From Chloroflexota bacterium (lineage in GTDB: Bacteria > Chloroflexota > Anaerolineae > J102): 64,000 bases of DNA. How positions within the stretch are numbered: position 1 is the first letter of the stretch; every line of letters starts with the position of its first letter. The notes beneath the pieces are model-generated. The model was given only the letters and a program-made list of their open reading frames with translations. It did no database searches and was not told the DNA's origin. The stretch covers positions 35,059-99,058 of the forward strand of contig JAKOVD010000066.1 in NCBI GenBank assembly GCA_029782215.1, given 5' to 3'. Shown here piece by piece: positions 63,932 through 64,000 of the stretch. Both the position numbers and the translations under genes were made by a program.

Positions 63932-64000
63932 ATGTATCGGTCAAATAAGCGACAGCTACAACCAGCGTTAATCAGCAGCGTAAACGAGATGCCGGAGAAA
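63932..64000 (+). CDS. Start of an unidentified gene (3' end outside window)
   Basis: An ATG at 63932 opens 23 codons without a stop to the window edge (MYRSNKRQLQPA...). The N-terminus loosely recalls IS1182/IS5-like transposases, which often begin with a basic Arg-Gln-Leu stretch, but 23 residues are too few to decide. TACAAT at 63862-63867 could be its -10. A 12-bp palindrome AGTTCGCGAACT lies at 63847-63858. Confidence 0.35.
   Translation, partial: MYRSNKRQLQPALISSVNEMPEK

Noticed and set aside
63849..64000. Insertion sequence at the right edge
   Set aside because: Only 23 codons are visible; the resemblance to transposase N-termini is too weak and no terminal inverted repeat can be established.

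Overview
The window reads as chromosomal DNA of a GC-rich bacterium, most likely a Chloroflexota (Anaerolineae/Caldilineae-like). This is inferred from gene content only: a B-box-type zinc-finger membrane protein, secreted proteins ending in a VWLPxL tail, polytopic HisKA_3 kinases, a mevalonate-pathway HMG-CoA reductase and a PGM1-like ATP-grasp ligase. No rRNA, tRNA, CRISPR array or intact insertion sequence was seen. Codon usage is strongly GC-biased, so several very long open frames lie antisense to real genes.

Layout. 1-8.5 kb: housekeeping genes (recN, PspC-like protein, hydrolase, MarR regulator, rdgB, prs, bactofilin, radA). 8.6-14 kb, minus strand: clpC, rpsA, ridA, trmB. 14-19.8 kb, minus strand: a frameshifted secreted repeat protein, a GT4 glycosyltransferase, a DedA protein and a 950-aa membrane protein carrying in-frame heptad repeats. 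19.9-31.9 kb, mostly plus strand: OsmC, DUF302, a thioredoxin-like Fe-S protein, nth, a HAD hydrolase, a glutamate-dehydrogenase-family enzyme fused to CBS domains, a molybdenum-cofactor-sulfurase-like aminotransferase, uvrC and a secreted subtilase. 31.9-37 kb, minus strand: a membrane protein, sensor kinase, LuxR-type regulator and YitT cluster. 37-38.5 kb: a MITE-like foldback element and a two-domain Cu/Zn superoxide dismutase made by a very recent internal duplication. 38.6-42.9 kb, minus strand: a SorC-type regulator leading an acetoin/2-oxoacid dehydrogenase operon (E1 alpha, E1 beta, E2). 43-50 kb: HMG-CoA reductase, a divergent PGM1-like ligase, and a 1133-residue fusion of an endonuclease Q-like PHP nuclease to a UvrD/PcrA helicase ending in a beta-clamp-type peptide. 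50-54.4 kb: DsbA-like and PH-domain pair, adenosine deaminase, a toxin-antitoxin-like pair, glycerate kinase. 54.7-62.9 kb: a second E1 alpha/E1 beta/E2 operon, divergent from a two-gene pyruvate:ferredoxin oxidoreductase whose first subunit carries a C-terminal CBS pair. 63 kb to the end: maf and the start of an unidentified gene.

Functional themes. (1) DNA repair and nucleotide-pool sanitation: recN, radA, nth, uvrC, rdgB, maf and the EndoQ-UvrD fusion. (2) Pyruvate/acetyl-CoA metabolism: two NAD-linked-type dehydrogenase operons without a local E3 gene, plus PFOR. (3) Possible adenylate sensing by CBS modules on two unrelated oxidoreductases. (4) Redox and stress: SOD, OsmC, DsbA-like protein, ClpC.

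Two signals run through the non-coding DNA. Short tandem repeats of exactly 7 bp, with different sequences at different loci, occur between genes, at gene starts and in frame inside genes. Many start regions carry a promoter with a GCTANAAT-type extended -10 and often TTGGNN about 17 bp upstream.
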